The notes beneath the pieces are model-generated. The model was not told where the DNA came from, searched no databases, and worked only from the letters and a program-made list of their open reading frames with translations. From contig NZ_CP104208.1 of NCBI RefSeq assembly GCF_026230175.1, positions 2,666,001-2,730,000 on the forward strand: a stretch of DNA of 64,000 nucleotides. Reading direction: 5' to 3'. The position numbers and the translations under genes are program-made. Shown one piece after another: positions 63,511 to 64,000 of the stretch (position 1 is its first letter; every line of letters begins with the position of its first letter). The DNA is from Desulfovibrio mangrovi. GTDB taxonomy: Bacteria; Desulfobacterota; Desulfovibrionia; Desulfovibrionales; Desulfovibrionaceae.

Positions 63511-64000
63511 TTACCAGACCATGCGCATTTTCGCGCCCATGGCGTTGATCTGCCGCTTGAGATCCGGAATGGTGTATTCCCCGTAATGCACGATGGAGGC
63601 GATGAGCGCGGCGGTGGCCTTGCCCTTGGTCAGCGCATCATGCATATGCTTGGGGTTGCCCGCACCGCCTGAGGCGATGACGGGAATGGACACGGCTTCG
63701 GCAATCATGCGGGTCAGGGTCAGTTCATAACCGTCCTTGGTGCCGTCGGCGTCAATGGAGTTCACGCAGATTTCACCGGCACCGAGGGCTTCAGCGGTCT
63801 TGGCCCACTCGATGGCGTCCATGCCCATGTGCTTGCGGCCGCCGTGGATGACGATCTCATAGCCGGAGGGAATGTCTTCGGTCTTCTCCACCTGCTTCAC
63901 GTCCATGCCCAGCACGATGGCCTGCGAGCCGAAACGGACAGCACCTTCACTGATGATGTCGGGATTCTTCACCGCGCCGGAGTTCACGGAAATCTTTTCG
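63511..64000 (-). CDS. hisF: Imidazole glycerol phosphate synthase cyclase subunit (5' end outside window)
   Basis: Cyclase half of the HisFH enzyme of histidine synthesis, which forms IGP and AICAR. The visible 163 residues cover the C-terminal part of the (beta/alpha)8 barrel. They include [12 protein letters not shown], the VLGMDVK strand, the catalytic-Asp region [26 protein letters not shown] (phosphate loop) and the C-terminus [18 protein letters not shown]. The frame continues past the window edge. The final 91 bp are duplicated at 62428-62518; this attached copy completes the gene and ends in TAA, so the enzyme should be intact. Confidence 0.95.
   Translation of the reverse strand, partial: EKISVNSGAVKNPDIISEGAVRFGSQAIVLGMDVKQVEKTEDIPSGYEIVIHGGRKHMGMDAIEWAKTAEALGAGEICVNSIDADGTKDGYELTLTRMIAEAVSIPVIASGGAGNPKHMHDALTKGKATAALIASIVHYGEYTIPDLKRQINAMGAKMRMVW
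63512..63602 (-). repeat. Direct repeat DR-B1 (hisF end attached to the gene body)
   Basis: 91 bp identical to 62428-62518 at 88 positions. It forms the present 3' end of functional hisF. Confidence 0.93.

Larger units (their letters stand above)
62519..63511 (+). mobile_element. AT-rich single-gene island B at the 3' end of hisF
   Basis: A 993-bp insert between two 91-bp copies of the hisF end. It carries a promoter, one AT-rich membrane-protein gene and a terminator, and no integrase, transposase or inverted ends. Compared with island A it lies at the same place relative to the host gene: about 30 codons before the stop. Confidence 0.75.

Overview
The window looks like chromosomal DNA of a GC-rich Desulfovibrio-like sulfate reducer (Desulfovibrionota/Deltaproteobacteria). 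This is an inference from gene content: a 7Fe-type Desulfovibrio ferredoxin, a flavodiiron rubredoxin:oxygen oxidoreductase-like protein, an oorDABC-type 2-oxoacid:ferredoxin oxidoreductase, an anaerobic (class III) ribonucleotide reductase, type III glutamine synthetase, several sigma-54 promoters and many multidomain signalling proteins. No rRNA, tRNA, CRISPR array, transposase or integrase was found by eye.

Layout. 1-2846: sigma-54 response regulator (cut by the window edge) and a hybrid sensor kinase. 3131-8182: class I aldolase, DUF3313-like lipoprotein, cobT, HtrA-type protease, 7Fe ferredoxin. 8546-11114: YkgJ cysteine-cluster protein, unknown protein and TPR protein in one overlapping set, then an AT-rich lipoprotein gene broken by one in-frame TAG. 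11254-19016: glnN with a sigma-54 promoter, an unknown protein, and a ZraSR two-component system divergent from zraP, which has a clear sigma-54 promoter. 19239-24643: a small ORF, flgE with its own sigma-54 promoter, kdsB-carA, TPR protein. 24817-31087: DUF47/PhoU-like protein, Pit phosphate transporter, PhoR-like kinase, chemoreceptor. 31428-34092: nrdG-nrdD. 34817-43482: glycosyltransferase, TatD, DUF309, single-domain response regulator, M48 protease, flavodiiron protein, SagB-like oxidoreductase, heptose-1-P adenylyltransferase, second YkgJ protein. 43909-50549: carbon-nitrogen hydrolase fused to an AT-rich HEPN-like segment, cupin, YbaK, unknown protein, coaBC, lipoprotein, queA. 50871-53508: oorDABC. 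53824-60449: hybrid kinase, CheR, CheB and REC-GGDEF diguanylate cyclase, packed as one operon. 60651 to end: LysE exporter, exported deaminase-like protein, AT-rich two-TM membrane protein, and the 3' part of hisF.

The most unusual signal is a pair of small AT-rich single-gene islands, each placed at the 3' end of a conserved GC-rich host gene and flanked by a near-perfect direct repeat of that gene's end. At the carbon-nitrogen hydrolase gene the repeats are 44579-44647 and 45498-45566 (66 of 69 bases identical). At hisF they are 62428-62518 and 63512-63602 (88 of 91 identical). All six mismatches are synonymous in the host reading frame. In both cases the displaced host tail left beyond the island is 92-98 bp, about the last 30 codons. 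The simplest reading is that compact elements brought a replacement gene end from a related strain. One cargo encodes a HEPN-like protein with an R-x5-H motif, made as a C-terminal fusion to the host enzyme. The other encodes a protein with two membrane segments, with its own promoter. Both resemble phage-defence effectors, but that function is an inference.

Intergenic regions also hold at least four copies of a palindromic repeat family beginning with CTCCGGCGGG-like or CTCCGCAGG-like sequence, and many rho-independent terminators.
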